Source of the DNA: an uncultured Alsobacter sp.
GTDB taxonomy: Bacteria; Pseudomonadota; Alphaproteobacteria; Rhizobiales; Beijerinckiaceae
Assembly: GCF_945952055.1 (NCBI RefSeq)
Contig: NZ_CAMFHB010000049.1
Span: forward strand, 1-47,180
DNA length: 47,180 bases
Direction: 5' to 3'
In this document: piece after piece, positions 8,455 to 18,520 of the stretch
Position numbering within the stretch: the first letter of the stretch is position 1
Layout: each line of letters opens with the position of its first letter
Notes under the pieces: generated by a model
The model's input: the letters and a program-made list of their open reading frames with translations, nothing else
Told to the model about the DNA's origin: nothing
Databases searched by the model: none
Program-made: the position numbers and the translations under genes

Positions 8455-8628
8455 ATGCGCCGTCTCGTCCTCGCCTTCTCGATCCTCGCGATTGCCGCCA
8501 CCCCGACGCTTGCCGCCAAGCGCGAACCCTGCTCCGGCAAGAAGGGCGGGGTCGATCGCTGCGAGGCGGGCAAATTCGTCTGCAAGGATGGCTCGAAGAG
8601 CACGTCCAAGAAGGTCTGCGAGCGCTGA
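8455..8628 (+). CDS. Small secreted four-cysteine protein (57 aa)
   Basis: From the ATG at 8455, with GGAG seven bases upstream, the product has a signal peptide (MRRLVLAFSILAIAATPTLAA, cut after about residue 20). The mature peptide is about 36 residues, basic, with four Cys in PCSGKKGG, DRCEAGKFVC and KKVC. The pairing suggests two disulfides. Proteins of this shape occur widely in rhizobia as uncharacterised periplasmic or secreted proteins. It follows prpE by 126 bases without a visible terminator, and converges on the Sel1-repeat gene. Function is unknown. Confidence 0.78.
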   Translation: MRRLVLAFSILAIAATPTLAAKREPCSGKKGGVDRCEAGKFVCKDGSKSTSKKVCER

Positions 8629-8656
8629 GGGCGCCTGCGGCGACCGCGTTGCCCGG

Positions 8657-9643
8657 TCAGTCGCCTCGCCACTTCCGCGCGGCTTCCTCGGAGCGGGCCC
8701 TGTCCTCGGGCTTCATGTCGCGCAAGATCTGGTCGAGGAACCCATCGGCGACACCGCGCTCGTTGGCGAGCAGGTGCCACTTCCCGGCCTCGATCAGGTT
8801 CTTCGAAACGCCGCGGCCCGAGGCGTAGAGGCGCGCCAGCCTGTTCTGCGCCACCGCATTGCCGCGCTCGGCCGCGCGCTGGAAGTAGCGGGCGGCCGCC
8901 TCCTCGTTCTTGGGGACCACGTCCCCGTTGAAGAGCATGATGCCGTAGTCGACCTGTGCCGCGGCGCTGCGGTTCGCCGCCGCGCGGGCCATCCACAGCA
9001 GCATCTCGCTGGGGTCTTTCTCGACCCCGCGCCCCTGCCTGTAGAGGAGCGCCATGGCGTACTGCGCCTCGGACTCCGAGGCATCGGCAGCGAAGCGCAT
9101 GAGCGACGCCGCGCGGCGGTCGCTCTCCGGCTTGTTGTCCTCGAGGAGCAGGAGCCCCATGGCGTAGGCGGCGGCGGGAACCTTGTCGGCCGCGGTGGCG
9201 AGCAGACGGCGCCCGCCGGCGCTGTCCTTCGGCACGCCGCGGCCGTCGAGCATCTGCATCGCGAGGGCGTAGGATGCCTGGGGATCGCCCCGCTGCGAAG
9301 CCAGCCGGTACCAGTCGGCGGCCTTGCTCCAGTCCTGCCGGACGCCGAAGCCGTTGGCGTAGAGCTCGCCGATCAGGGTCATGGCCGCCGAGTCGTTCGG
9401 GTCCGCCTCGATGCGCCGGGTGGCTTCGCGAAAGGCCGTCAAATACAGCCCGCGCTGGTAGGCGGCGTAGGCGAAGTCGACGTCGGGACGGGTGCTCGCC
9501 TCCGGGGCCTGCAGTTCGGCGGGGGCGGCCGGAGGCGCCAGGGACTGAGGCGCCGTCGGGGAGGCAGGCGTTCCCGTCTGGGCTCTGGCGAGCCCCGCGA
9601 GGAGCAGAAGGCCGGCGGCCGCGAGACCTGCCCGACGTCTCAT
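8657..9643 (-). CDS. Secreted Sel1-like/TPR repeat protein
   Basis: A 328-residue exported protein. Residues 1-21 are a signal peptide ending ARAQ, followed by a Pro/Ala-rich linker and then successive Sel1-like repeats from about 60 to 310, visible as units such as LIGELYANGFGVRQDWSKAA, YALAMQMLDGRGV, YAMALLYRQGRGVEKD and NRLARLYASGRGVSKN. Sel1 repeats are alpha-alpha solenoids used for protein-protein contacts, often in envelope or signalling contexts. The start overlaps the stop of the ThiE-like gene in an ATGA, so the two are translationally coupled at the end of the tkt-fba cluster. The partner protein is not known. Confidence 0.88.
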   Translation of the reverse strand: MRRRAGLAAAGLLLLAGLARAQTGTPASPTAPQSLAPPAAPAELQAPEASTRPDVDFAYAAYQRGLYLTAFREATRRIEADPNDSAAMTLIGELYANGFGVRQDWSKAADWYRLASQRGDPQASYALAMQMLDGRGVPKDSAGGRRLLATAADKVPAAAYAMGLLLLEDNKPESDRRAASLMRFAADASESEAQYAMALLYRQGRGVEKDPSEMLLWMARAAANRSAAAQVDYGIMLFNGDVVPKNEEAAARYFQRAAERGNAVAQNRLARLYASGRGVSKNLIEAGKWHLLANERGVADGFLDQILRDMKPEDRARSEEAARKWRGD

Positions 9644-10290
9644 CGCTCGATCACGGGAGCCGCCTCGATCGCGGCCAGCGCCTCGCGCACACCCGCCTCC
9701 GGTCCATCCGGATGGTTGAAGACGGCGTCACCGACGGCGACGAACTCGCACCCGGTGGCCGCCATCGGCTCGACGCCCTCGAGGCTTTCGACATGGGCGA
9801 CGCAGGGGGTCTCGAAGACTTCCGCCCACCATCCGGCCCGCTCGAGGACGGCGGGGAAGGGCGGTGCGGTGCCATCGCGACGGGGTTCGCCGAACATCAC
9901 GTAATCGACGCCGGCCTCCGCCGCTTCCATCGCATCGTGCCGGGCCCGCAGGCCCCCGACACCCACGATGCGTTCCTGCGGCCGGAGCGTCTCCAGCGCG
10001 TCACGAAGGCCTTCCAGCCCGGTGAGGTGAACGCCGTCGGCGCCGGACCGGGCGACCAGGGCCGGTGCGTCCTCCAGCAGCACGGCGGAGCCGTGCTCCT
10101 GCGCCACCGGGACGATCGGCTTGAGAAGCTTGATCACCGTGCGGTCGTCCAGCCGGGGAAGGCGGACGATGATCGCGTCGATGCGACCGCCGCGGGCGGC
10201 CGCGGCAAGCTGGTCGGCGAGCGCGCCCGGCCACTCCGCCCCTTCGGAGGGGGCGGGGGTGACGAGCACCAGGCGGGCGCGTTCGCTCAT
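9640..10290 (-). CDS. ThiE/TenI-like (thiamine phosphate synthase family) protein, motif-degenerate
   Basis: A 216-residue TIM-barrel protein of the ThiE/TenI family. The overall pattern fits: LVLVTPAPS at the first strand, GADGVHLTGLEGLRDAL where ThiE has HxGQxD, and GVGGLRARHDAMEAAEAGVD where ThiE has GxSTHxxxEA. Both signature substrate-binding segments are altered: Gln-Asp is replaced by Thr-Gly and the Ser-Thr pair by Gly-Leu. It may not be a working thiamine phosphate synthase. Homologues downstream of fba in rhizobia are usually annotated as ThiE. It lies 28 bases after fba and overlaps the Sel1 gene, so it sits in the glycolytic operon rather than with thi genes. Confidence 0.75.
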   Translation of the reverse strand: MSERARLVLVTPAPSEGAEWPGALADQLAAAARGGRIDAIIVRLPRLDDRTVIKLLKPIVPVAQEHGSAVLLEDAPALVARSGADGVHLTGLEGLRDALETLRPQERIVGVGGLRARHDAMEAAEAGVDYVMFGEPRRDGTAPPFPAVLERAGWWAEVFETPCVAHVESLEGVEPMAATGCEFVAVGDAVFNHPDGPEAGVREALAAIEAAPVIER

Positions 10291-10318
10291 GTCGATGCCT
10301 CGAAGAATCGGCGCAGGA

Positions 10319-11404
10319 TTACTCTGCCGCCTTCGCCGTGGCAAAGGTCGGATCGAGCTTTCCGGCCGAATAAAGCTTCGCCATGTCGGCGAGCGTGTGG
10401 ATGCGGCCGATCTTCGACGCCTTGCCGGCGGTGCCGAACTCCTCGAGCCGCTGCTTGCACAGCTTGGTCATGGCGTCCATGGCGGGCTTGAGATACTTGC
10501 GCGGGTCGAACTCGCCGGCATGCTCGGAGAGCACCTTGCGGATCTGGCCGGTCATGGCCATGCGGTTGTCCGTGTCGATGTTGATCTTGCGGACGCCGTT
10601 CTTGATGCCGCGCTGGATTTCCTCGACCGGAACGCCCCAGGTCTGGGGCATCTTGCCGCCGTACTGGTTGATGATGTCCTGGAGATCCTGCGGGACCGAG
10701 GACGAACCGTGCATCACGAGATGCATGTTCGGCAGCAGCCGGTGGATTTCCTCGATGACGTGCATCGCCAGGATCGCGCCGTCGGGCTTGCGCGAGAACT
10801 TGTAGGCGCCGTGCGACGTGCCCATGGCGATCGCCAGCGCATCCACCTTGGTGGCCCGCACGAACTCGACGGCCTCCGCCGGGTTGGTCAGCAACTGGTC
10901 GTGCGAGAGCTTGCCCTCGGCGCCGTGGCCGTCTTCCTTGTCGCCCATGCCCGTTTCGAGCGAGCCCAGAACGCCCAGCTCGCCCTCGACCGAAATGCCG
11001 CCCAGATGGGCCATGTCGACCACCTTGCGGGTGACGCCGACATTGTACTCCCAGTCGCCGGGGGTCTTGCCGTCTTCCTTCAGCGAGCCGTCCATCATGA
11101 CCGAGGTGAAGCCGGCCTGGATGGCGGTCATGCAGGTCGCGGCGTTGTTGCCATGATCGAGGTGCACGCAGACGGGGATGTGCGGGTAGATCTCGGTGAC
11201 CGCGTCCATCATGTGCTTCAGCATGATGTCGTTGGCGTACTGGCGGGCGCCGCGCGAGGCCTGGATGATGACCGGCGCATCGACGGCGTCGGCGGCCGAC
11301 ATGATCGCCAGCGCCTGTTCCATGTTGTTGATGTTGAAGGCCGGAACGCCGTAGCCGTGCTCGGCGGCGTGATCGAGAAGCTGCCTCAGCGTGATGCGTG
11401 CCAT
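10319..11404 (-). CDS. fba: Class II fructose-bisphosphate aldolase (Calvin-cycle subtype)
   Basis: This 361-residue zinc-dependent aldolase interconverts fructose-1,6-bisphosphate with dihydroxyacetone phosphate and glyceraldehyde-3-phosphate. It matches the class IIB/Calvin-cycle subtype: [16 protein letters not shown] at the N-terminus, the zinc-binding [10 protein letters not shown], the GTSHGAYKF loop, MHGSSSVPQ and the C-terminal [10 protein letters not shown]. Length is normal. GGGAG lies 8 bases before the ATG. It is within a minus-strand set (tkt, gap, pgk, fba) for the lower part of central carbon metabolism. No rubisco or other cbb gene is in the window, so a role in gluconeogenesis or glycolysis is as likely as carbon fixation. 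Confidence 0.97.
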   Translation of the reverse strand: MARITLRQLLDHAAEHGYGVPAFNINNMEQALAIMSAADAVDAPVIIQASRGARQYANDIMLKHMMDAVTEIYPHIPVCVHLDHGNNAATCMTAIQAGFTSVMMDGSLKEDGKTPGDWEYNVGVTRKVVDMAHLGGISVEGELGVLGSLETGMGDKEDGHGAEGKLSHDQLLTNPAEAVEFVRATKVDALAIAMGTSHGAYKFSRKPDGAILAMHVIEEIHRLLPNMHLVMHGSSSVPQDLQDIINQYGGKMPQTWGVPVEEIQRGIKNGVRKINIDTDNRMAMTGQIRKVLSEHAGEFDPRKYLKPAMDAMTKLCKQRLEEFGTAGKASKIGRIHTLADMAKLYSAGKLDPTFATAKAAE

Positions 11405-11657
11405 CGTGGTCTCCCTCGGCTCCCTGGGTGCCGTCCCCTATACAACCGCGGCCCTGACTAGAGCATTTTCATCTGCGGCAAAATCACCCGGAAGGCAAAG
11501 TCCTTCGCCCAGGCTCTCGTTCCTTCGACGAACTCAAGTCAACCTTACCGACGGAAACAAGGCCGGGCCGCGCGTGAGTAACGCGCGGCTGGGGCGGGAT
11601 TGGGGCATCGCGCCAGGCGGCGCCCCGTGCGGAGCTCCCGCATCGGGGCCGCATCGG

Positions 11658-11933
11658 TCACTCCGAGCTTTCGAGCGCCGTGAGCCTGCGGTCGAGCTCG
11701 GCGATCTCGAGCGACCATTGCCCCGCCATCGCCTTGCCCATGAAGATCAGGCCGGAAACCTCGGCGGAGTGCCGCCTTCCGACCCCCTCGAGCCTGTCCA
11801 GGCTCTCGTCCATCGCGTCGAACCGGCGGTGGATCATGTCGAGCCGGGCCACCGTCTCCTGCCGCATGGCGGCCAGTTCGGCTTCGATGCGCGCAAGACT
11901 GTCGCGCTCGGACGTACCCGCAAGGCCGGTCAT
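11658..11933 (-). CDS. Hypothetical coiled-coil protein (91 aa)
   Basis: The family is not recognised. From the ATG at 11933 the product is a 91-residue soluble, strongly helical protein. Heptad-like spacing runs through RIEAELAAMRQETVARLDMI and SLDRLEGVGRRH, and the C-terminus is EIAELDRRLTALESSE. There is no signal peptide or membrane segment. The longer upstream frame lacks a ribosome site and would overlap a poorly coding stretch. It sits between pgk and fba on their strand, 85 bases after pgk and 253 bases before fba; that last gap shows no clear terminator. The reason for its place in a glycolytic cluster is unknown. Confidence 0.7.
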   Translation of the reverse strand: MTGLAGTSERDSLARIEAELAAMRQETVARLDMIHRRFDAMDESLDRLEGVGRRHSAEVSGLIFMGKAMAGQWSLEIAELDRRLTALESSE

Positions 11934-12018
11934 GCAGTGCTCCTGAAAAACGAGGTTCTGAAACACTGCAAGACTAGACGCGACCCGATGTCGCTTCAAG
12001 AACGAAAAGCGAACATTC

Positions 12019-13212
12019 TCACCGCTTGCGCAGAACCTCGACCCCCGGCAGCGGCTTTCCCTCGAGCCATTCGAGGAAGGCACCGCCCGCCGTGGACACG
12101 TAGGAGAAGTCGTCGGCCACGCCCGCATGGTTGAGCGCCGCGACGGTATCGCCGCCCCCCGCCACCGACAGGAGCTTGCCCGCGCTCGTCAACCGTGCCG
12201 CCTCGCGGGCTACCGCCACCGTGCCGGCATCGAAGGGCGCCAGTTCGAAGGCACCGAACGGCCCGTTCCACACCAGGGTGCTCGCCGCGGCGAGCCGCGC
12301 GGCGACCGTCGCGACGGAGACGGGTCCGATGTCGAGGATCATCTCGTCGGACCCGACCGCGTCGACCGACACGACCTTGTTGGCCGCGTGGGCCTTGAAT
12401 TCGCCCGCCACCACCGCATCCACCGGCAGGACGATGTCGCACTTGGCCTGCGCGGCCGTTTCCAGGATCGACCGGGCGGTGTCCAGCAGATCCTTCTCGC
12501 ACAGCGACTTGCCGACGGCCTTGCCCTGCGCGGCCAGGAACGTGTTGGCCATGCCGCCGCCGATCACCAGGATGTCGACCTTCTTCACGAGGTTGCCGAG
12601 GAGTTCGAGCTTGGTCGAGACCTTGGCGCCGCCCACCACGGCCAGGACCGGCCGCTTCGGCGCCTCGAGCGCCTTCGACAGCGCCTCCACCTCCTGCTGC
12701 ATGGTGCGGCCCGCATAGGCGGGGAGCACGTGGCCCAAGCCCTCCGTCGAGGCGTGCGCACGATGGGCCGCGGAGAACGCGTCGCTGACCCAGACGTCGC
12801 CGTTGGCCGCGAGCGCCTTCACGAAGGCCGGATCGTTCTTCTCCTCCTCCTTGTGGAAGCGGGTGTTCTCCAGGCAGAGCACGTCGCCCGGCTTCATGGC
12901 GTCGACCGCGGCCTTGGCGGCGTCTCCGATGCAGTCGTCGGCGAAGGCCACCGGCCGGCCGAGATGCGCGGCGAGGGCCTGGGCGACCGGCGCCAGCGTC
13001 TCCTTGTGATCGCGTCCCTTCGGCCGGCCGAAATGCGCCAGCAGGATCACCTTGCCCTTCTTGTCCGCGATTTCGCGGATCGTCGGCAGGATCCGCTCGA
13101 TCCGGGTCGCGTCGGTGACCTTGCCGTCCTCCATGGGGACGTTGAGGTCCACGCGCAGCAGCACGCGCTTGTTGGCGAGGTCGGCGTCGTCGAGGGTGCG
13201 GAAGGCTGTCAT
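12019..13212 (-). CDS. pgk: Phosphoglycerate kinase
   Basis: A 397-residue phosphoglycerate kinase, which transfers phosphate between 1,3-bisphosphoglycerate and ADP. It has the opening [17 protein letters not shown], the [18 protein letters not shown] segment with substrate-binding residues, FADDCIGD, the hinge [15 protein letters not shown], the adenine pocket region [10 protein letters not shown], and the C-terminal [15 protein letters not shown]. The start at 13212 overlaps the stop of the preceding 100-residue gene by 4 bases (ATGA), giving translational coupling. Nothing is missing. Confidence 0.98.
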   Translation of the reverse strand: MTAFRTLDDADLANKRVLLRVDLNVPMEDGKVTDATRIERILPTIREIADKKGKVILLAHFGRPKGRDHKETLAPVAQALAAHLGRPVAFADDCIGDAAKAAVDAMKPGDVLCLENTRFHKEEEKNDPAFVKALAANGDVWVSDAFSAAHRAHASTEGLGHVLPAYAGRTMQQEVEALSKALEAPKRPVLAVVGGAKVSTKLELLGNLVKKVDILVIGGGMANTFLAAQGKAVGKSLCEKDLLDTARSILETAAQAKCDIVLPVDAVVAGEFKAHAANKVVSVDAVGSDEMILDIGPVSVATVAARLAAASTLVWNGPFGAFELAPFDAGTVAVAREAARLTSAGKLLSVAGGGDTVAALNHAGVADDFSYVSTAGGAFLEWLEGKPLPGVEVLRKR

Positions 13213-13511
13213 CTCAATCCAAATCTCACGAGGGCTACACCGGCGCCCCATGTAGCAATCAGGGCGACAACAAGCATCCACCACGTTGGCAGCATCGCGA
13301 TGCGACCGCGCAATTCCGCGACGTCTGATCTCATGACGGCCATATCGGACCTGATCGCCGTCAGATCTGCAGATTTCGGCAGTTGTGCAACGGTGCCTTC
13401 AATCCTTGCGCACATCACCTCGAGCCGCTGGAGCGAGGCTTCTTGGCGTTCGGACCGCGTTTCCAGGGCCTTGAGGCGCATCTCGATCATCGGATCCTCG
13501 GCGGCGATCAT
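13209..13511 (-). CDS. Hypothetical coiled-coil, C-terminally membrane-anchored protein (100 aa)
   Basis: The family is not recognised. The 100-residue product has a charged helical N-terminal two-thirds ([20 protein letters not shown], then [20 protein letters not shown]) consistent with a coiled coil, followed by one hydrophobic segment at about 77-95 and a short basic tail. That is the shape of a tail-anchored inner-membrane protein. GAGGA precedes the ATG at 13511. Its stop codon overlaps the pgk start in an ATGA, so pgk translation may depend on it. It follows gap by 161 bases, with a terminator in between. Confidence 0.72.
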   Translation of the reverse strand: MIAAEDPMIEMRLKALETRSERQEASLQRLEVMCARIEGTVAQLPKSADLTAIRSDMAVMRSDVAELRGRIAMLPTWWMLVVALIATWGAGVALVRFGLR

Positions 13512-13608
13512 GGCATCCTCGAAACGTTCGGGTGAAAAGCGATCCTTGAAACAGGAGCCATGATAGCAACCCGGTCAGAAAAAATGAATGCGCGGCCGTG
13601 CCGGCGTG

Positions 13609-13646
13609 AAAACGAAAACGGCGCCGTCCGTGAGGACGACGCCGTT
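13609..13646 (-). terminator. Rho-independent terminator after gap
   Basis: On the minus strand a 13-bp stem (13634-13646 pairing with 13617-13629, one G-U pair) closes a UCAC loop and is followed by TTCGTTTT. It lies 27 bases after the gap stop, so at least some tkt-gap transcription ends before the 13511 gene and pgk. Confidence 0.85.
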
Positions 13647-13672
13647 GGAAGACCGTAAAACCGCGCTGCGCG

Positions 13673-14680
<1,008 letters not shown>

Positions 14681-14760
14681 GGCTTTCTCCTCACGTCATC
14701 CTGGAACACCGGCAAACGCGGCGCTCGTCGCCGCGTTGCGTCGAAAACGACAATCGCGCC

Positions 14761-16746
14761 CTAGAGGCGGGCTGCCGCCTGCTCGGCCACGGCCTCGGCC
14801 GTGATCCCGAAGTGCTTGTAGAGCTCCTTGTAGGGCCCGCTGGCGCCGAAGCCGGTCATGCCGACGAAGATGCCGTCCGACCCGACGATCTGGTCCCATC
14901 CCATCCGCACGCCGGCCTCGATGGCGACCTTCACCGGCGCGTCGCCGACGACGGCCGAACGGGAGGCCGCGGGCTGGCTGGCGAAGAGCTCCATGCACGG
15001 AACCGACACGACACGCGCCGCGATCCCGCGTTCCGCAAGGAGCTTGTGGGCCGCAACGGCGATCTCGACCTCGGATCCGGAGGCGAAGAGGCTCACCTGC
15101 GCCTCGCCGCCTGCGGCGGCGACGATCTCGTAGGCGCCGGCCGCCGAGCGGTTCTGCGCCGACCCGTCGGTCCGGAAGGGGACGAGGTTCTGGCGGGTGA
15201 GGGCGAGCACGCTCGGAGCGCCCTGCGATTCCAGCGCGAGCTGCCAGCATTCCGCCGTCTCGACCGGGTCCGCGGGGCGGAACACGAGCAGGTTGGGCAT
15301 GGCCCGCAAGGCGGCGAGATGCTCGACCGGCTGGTGCGTGGGGCCGTCCTCGCCCAGGCCGATCGAGTCATGGGTCATGACGAAGATCGACCGGATGCCC
15401 ATCAGCGCGGCGAGGCGGATCGCCGGACGGCAATAGTCCGTGAACACCATGAAGGTGGCGCCCGCCGGGATCAGGCCGCCGTGCAGGGCGATGCCGTTCA
15501 TGGCCGCGGCCATGCCGTGCTCGCGGATGCCGTAGTGGATGTAGCGGCCGGCGAGCGTGCCGGGCTGAACCACCGCGAGGTTCTTCGTCTTGGTGTTGTT
15601 GGAGGGCGTCAGGTCGGCCGACCCGAGGACCAGCTCGGGCACCGCCTCGGTCACCACCTCGAGGACCAGCTCCGACGCCTTGCGGGTGGCGATGGTCTGC
15701 GGCTCGGCGGACAGCTTGGCCTTCAGGCCTGCGACCGCGGCCGGGAACGACTGCGGCAACGCTCCCGCCATGCGCCGCTCGAATTCGGCGCGCTGCGCCG
15801 GATCCAGCGCTGCGAGCCGCTTCTCCCAGGCGGAGCGCGCGTCGCGCGACCGCGCACCCGCCTCGCGCCACACGGCCAGGACGTCCGACGGCACGGAGAA
15901 GGGTTCCGGCGACAGGTTGAGCGCAAGCTTGGCGCCGGCGAGTTCCTCGGCGCCCAGGGGCTCGCCATGGGCCTTGGAGGTGCCGGCCCGCTTGGGGGCA
16001 CCGTAGCCGATGATGGTCTTGCAGGCGATGAGGCTCGGACGGTCCGAGGCCTGCGCACGCTCGATGGCGGCGGCGAGCGCCTCGGCATCGTGGCCGTCGA
16101 CGCGCTCGGCCCGCCAGCCGGCGGCCTCGAAGCGCTTCACCTGGTCTACGCTGTCGGACAGCGACAGCGGCCCGTCGATGGAGATGCCGTTGTCGTCGAA
16201 GAGCACCGTGAGACGCGACAGGCGCAGGTGGCCGGCGAGGGCGATCGCCTCCTGGGAGATGCCCTCCATCAGGTCGCCGTCCGAGGCCAGCACGTAGGTG
16301 CGGTGATCGACGATCTGCGAGCCGAACTCGGCCGCCAGGATGCGCTCGGCCAGCGCCATGCCCACGGCCGTGGCGATGCCCTGCCCGAGAGGACCGGTCG
16401 TGGTCTCGACACCGGGCGTGTGGCGGAATTCAGGGTGCCCGGGCGTGAGTGAGCCCAGCTGGCGGAAGCGCTTGAGCTCGTCGAGCGTCACGGCCTCGTA
16501 GCCGGTGAGATGCAGCAACGCGTACAGCAGCATCGAGCCGTGGCCGGCCGACAGCACGAAGCGGTCGCGGTCGGCCCAGCCGGGATTCTGCGGATCGAAC
16601 TTCAAGAACCGCGTGAAAAGGACCGTCGCGATGTCGGCGGCGCCCATGGGCAGGCCAGGATGGCCGGACTTCGCCTTTTCGACCGCATCCATGGACAGGC
16701 TGCGGACTGCATTGGCGAGCGCGACGTGATGTTCGCGAAAAGTCAT
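14761..16746 (-). CDS. tkt: Transketolase
   Basis: A 661-residue thiamine-diphosphate-dependent transketolase of the pentose phosphate/Calvin pathways. The N-terminal part has [18 protein letters not shown] and [16 protein letters not shown]. The ThDP-binding motif is [14 protein letters not shown], running into DDNGISIDG. The pyrimidine-binding domain has [19 protein letters not shown], and the [18 protein letters not shown] segment is diagnostic. The ATG at 16746 directly begins the conserved core; the upstream frame is not conserved-looking. It is the first gene of the tkt-gap unit and is divergent from DUF4164-zapA, a gene order known from rhizobia. Confidence 0.98.
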   Translation of the reverse strand: MTFREHHVALANAVRSLSMDAVEKAKSGHPGLPMGAADIATVLFTRFLKFDPQNPGWADRDRFVLSAGHGSMLLYALLHLTGYEAVTLDELKRFRQLGSLTPGHPEFRHTPGVETTTGPLGQGIATAVGMALAERILAAEFGSQIVDHRTYVLASDGDLMEGISQEAIALAGHLRLSRLTVLFDDNGISIDGPLSLSDSVDQVKRFEAAGWRAERVDGHDAEALAAAIERAQASDRPSLIACKTIIGYGAPKRAGTSKAHGEPLGAEELAGAKLALNLSPEPFSVPSDVLAVWREAGARSRDARSAWEKRLAALDPAQRAEFERRMAGALPQSFPAAVAGLKAKLSAEPQTIATRKASELVLEVVTEAVPELVLGSADLTPSNNTKTKNLAVVQPGTLAGRYIHYGIREHGMAAAMNGIALHGGLIPAGATFMVFTDYCRPAIRLAALMGIRSIFVMTHDSIGLGEDGPTHQPVEHLAALRAMPNLLVFRPADPVETAECWQLALESQGAPSVLALTRQNLVPFRTDGSAQNRSAAGAYEIVAAAGGEAQVSLFASGSEVEIAVAAHKLLAERGIAARVVSVPCMELFASQPAASRSAVVGDAPVKVAIEAGVRMGWDQIVGSDGIFVGMTGFGASGPYKELYKHFGITAEAVAEQAAARL

Positions 16747-17124
16747 GATCGAAGGCCCCAAAAAGGTTGGCGGACTGATAACACCTCGCCGGGTCGAGTC
16801 AATTGATCCACTCGGCGGACGCCCACTCGCGTGCCGCGCCACCCGTCCGCGCGTCCGTTCCGGCACGAGGATAGGGCGGACTTTGCGTCCTCCCGATGAC
16901 GTCGACGAATACAGGACCGGCCGGCACGCCGCGGGCGACTCTTGCCGCAGCCTGTGAAAGCATTCTTGTCCGTCCGCCGGACAGTATCGCCAGCAACTCT
17001 CACGTAAGGCGGGCAGTTGTGACGAATATCAACTTCACGTGTCGCTGTGCATGATGTTTGAGTCACCATTGACGCCTCCCTTAAGCAGGCGATAAATGTT
17101 TAGCGACAACGCTCTGGAGGGGCT
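16747..17124. other. 378-base divergent intergenic region tkt / DUF4164
   Basis: No gene or stable RNA is visible. The right third is AT-richer and holds the plus-strand promoter described separately. A GANTC site (GAGTC, about 17060), recognised by CcrM methylase in alphaproteobacteria, lies just upstream of that promoter. No clear minus-strand promoter for tkt was found. Confidence 0.6.
17069..17096 (+). promoter_or_regulatory. Sigma-70-type promoter of the DUF4164-zapA-ybgC unit
   Basis: TTGACG (17069-17074) is separated by 16 bases from GATAAA (17091-17096). This is a good -35 with a fair -10 in an AT-rich patch, about 30 bases before the GTG start. Confidence 0.5.
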
Positions 17125-17478
17125 GTGATTCTGAAGGGTGCGCTGGCCGCCGTACACCACGATGGCATCGGCGAGGTTGACTTGAACTCTGCTGTCGTCG
17201 ACCAGGCGCTTGCTCGCCTGGGCGCCGCGCTCGGCGTCCTCGAGGCCGCTGCCTCGCGCCGGCTCGAGGCTGAACGCTCGAAGAGTTCCCTGGAGACCGA
17301 ACTGGCCCTCATGCAGGACGACCGCGCCCGGCTGGCCGTCGAGCTCGATGGCGCGCTGGCCCGTGCCGGCCGCCTGGACGCGACCGTCGAAGAACTGGCC
17401 CGCCGGATCGATCGCGCCATTCACAACGTCCGTGGCGTCCTCGATGGCGATGCCGGCCCCGGCCAAGAAGAAACCTAG
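17125..17478 (+). CDS. DUF4164 family coiled-coil protein
   Basis: A 117-residue protein of the DUF4164 type found next to zapA in Rhizobiales. After about 22 residues it is helical to near the end, with the pattern AVVDQALARLGAALGVLEAA, SSLETELALMQDDRARLAVE and ELARRIDRAIHNVRGVL, consistent with a coiled coil. The start is GTG, preceded by GGAGG with short 4-base spacing. zapA begins 14 bases downstream, so it is co-transcribed with a division gene. Its role is unknown; association with the divisome is inference from position only. Confidence 0.88.
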   Translation: MILKGALAAVHHDGIGEVDLNSAVVDQALARLGAALGVLEAAASRRLEAERSKSSLETELALMQDDRARLAVELDGALARAGRLDATVEELARRIDRAIHNVRGVLDGDAGPGQEET

Positions 17479-17492
17479 GGAAAGCCCGCTCC

Positions 17493-17861
17493 ATGGCCCA
17501 GGTCACGGTCACCATCGCCGAGAAGGTCTATCGCATCGCTTGCGACGATGGGCAGGAGGATCACCTGCGCAGTCTCGCCGCCGAGGTGGACGGCAAGATC
17601 GGCCAGATGCGCCAGACCTTCGGCGAAATCGGCGACAACAGGCTGACGGTGATGGCGGCCATCACGTTCGTCGACGAGCGCGAGGAACTGCGCGCGCGCA
17701 TCGCCGCCCTCGAGACGGAGGTCGCCCGCCTGGGCGAGGCGAGGCAACTCGTCGAGGAGGCGGTCGGGCGGACCGAGCGGGACGTGGCGGCGGCCGTCAT
17801 GGATGCCGCGCAGCGGATCGAGGCCGTGGCCCAGCGGCTGGCCTCGCCCGCCGCGGCCTGA
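17493..17861 (+). CDS. zapA: Cell division protein ZapA
   Basis: A 122-residue ZapA, which binds FtsZ, cross-links its filaments and stabilises the Z-ring. The family pattern is clear: VTVTIAEKVYRIACDDGQED, then LRSLAAEVDGKIGQMRQTFG and NRLTVMAAITFVDEREELRA, followed by a long coiled coil used for tetramer formation (about 70-118). It sits in DUF4164-zapA-ybgC with very short spacers. No 6S RNA lies downstream, because only 14 bases separate it from ybgC. Confidence 0.95.
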   Translation: MAQVTVTIAEKVYRIACDDGQEDHLRSLAAEVDGKIGQMRQTFGEIGDNRLTVMAAITFVDEREELRARIAALETEVARLGEARQLVEEAVGRTERDVAAAVMDAAQRIEAVAQRLASPAAA

Positions 17862-17875
17862 CGGACCCTACGCCG

Positions 17876-18319
17876 TTGAGCTCGCCGCACCGCTTCACGC
17901 TGCGCGTTTACTACGAAGACACGGATTTTTCCGGCGTGGTCTATCACGCCTCCTATCTGCGTTTCCTCGAGCGCGGGCGCACCGAGTTCATCCGCGATAT
18001 CGGCATCGACCAGGCCGCGCTCCACCGCGACGAGGCCTTCGCGTTCATGGTCCGGCGCATGACCATCGACTGGCTGCGCCCGGCGCGGATGGACGACGTC
18101 CTGGTCGTGGAGTGCGAGCCCTTGCGCCTGAAGGGCGCGTCGCTCGACCTCGCTCAGCGCGTCATGCGCGGCGACGAAGTGCTCCTGACCGCCCAGGTCC
18201 TGGTGGCTGGAGTTGTGGCGGGACGTCCCGCACGCCTTCCTCGTGTGCTCGCCGAACGCCTTTCGGCCTTCGCAAGCGCGGCAAGCGACGGCACGACCAG
18301 CGAATTGAGCCGGGCGTAA
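17876..18319 (+). CDS. ybgC: Tol-Pal associated acyl-CoA thioesterase YbgC
   Basis: A hotdog-fold thioesterase of about 147 residues. The active-site segment YYEDTDFSGVVYHASYLRFL carries the catalytic Asp of the YbgC/4-hydroxybenzoyl-CoA thioesterase family, and ERGRTEF follows as usual. The conserved region starts so close to zapA that no ATG is available. The TTG at 17876, 14 bases after the zapA stop, is the best start. YbgC is the standard first gene of tol-pal clusters and hydrolyses short or medium acyl-CoAs near the inner membrane. The gap to tolQ (about 200 bases) holds TTAACC and TTAAC elements but no clear promoter. Confidence 0.92.
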   Translation: MSSPHRFTLRVYYEDTDFSGVVYHASYLRFLERGRTEFIRDIGIDQAALHRDEAFAFMVRRMTIDWLRPARMDDVLVVECEPLRLKGASLDLAQRVMRGDEVLLTAQVLVAGVVAGRPARLPRVLAERLSAFASAASDGTTSELSRA

Positions 18320-18520
18320 CCCTCCATTAACCCTGACGAGGCCTTAACTCGTCCCTGAGAGTGCTCGGATCCCGGGGAGACCCGGCCCGCGCCCTTGTTT
18401 CGCCGGATTCGGACGCGACTGACACGTGCTCTGCCGACAGGTGTCCGACCCGCGTCCGGGAAATGCCCCGGCGGCCAGGCCGTGCGCCGACGCAAGACGG
18501 CGTCGCAGGACGAAAGGATC

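Noticed and set aside
17862-17875. 6S RNA between zapA and the following gene
   Set aside because: 6S RNA often follows zapA, but only 14 bases are available here.
18320-18520. CtrA full site upstream of tolQ
   Set aside because: TTAACC and TTAAC are present, but the two TTAA halves are 13 bases apart rather than 7, so the motif does not fit.
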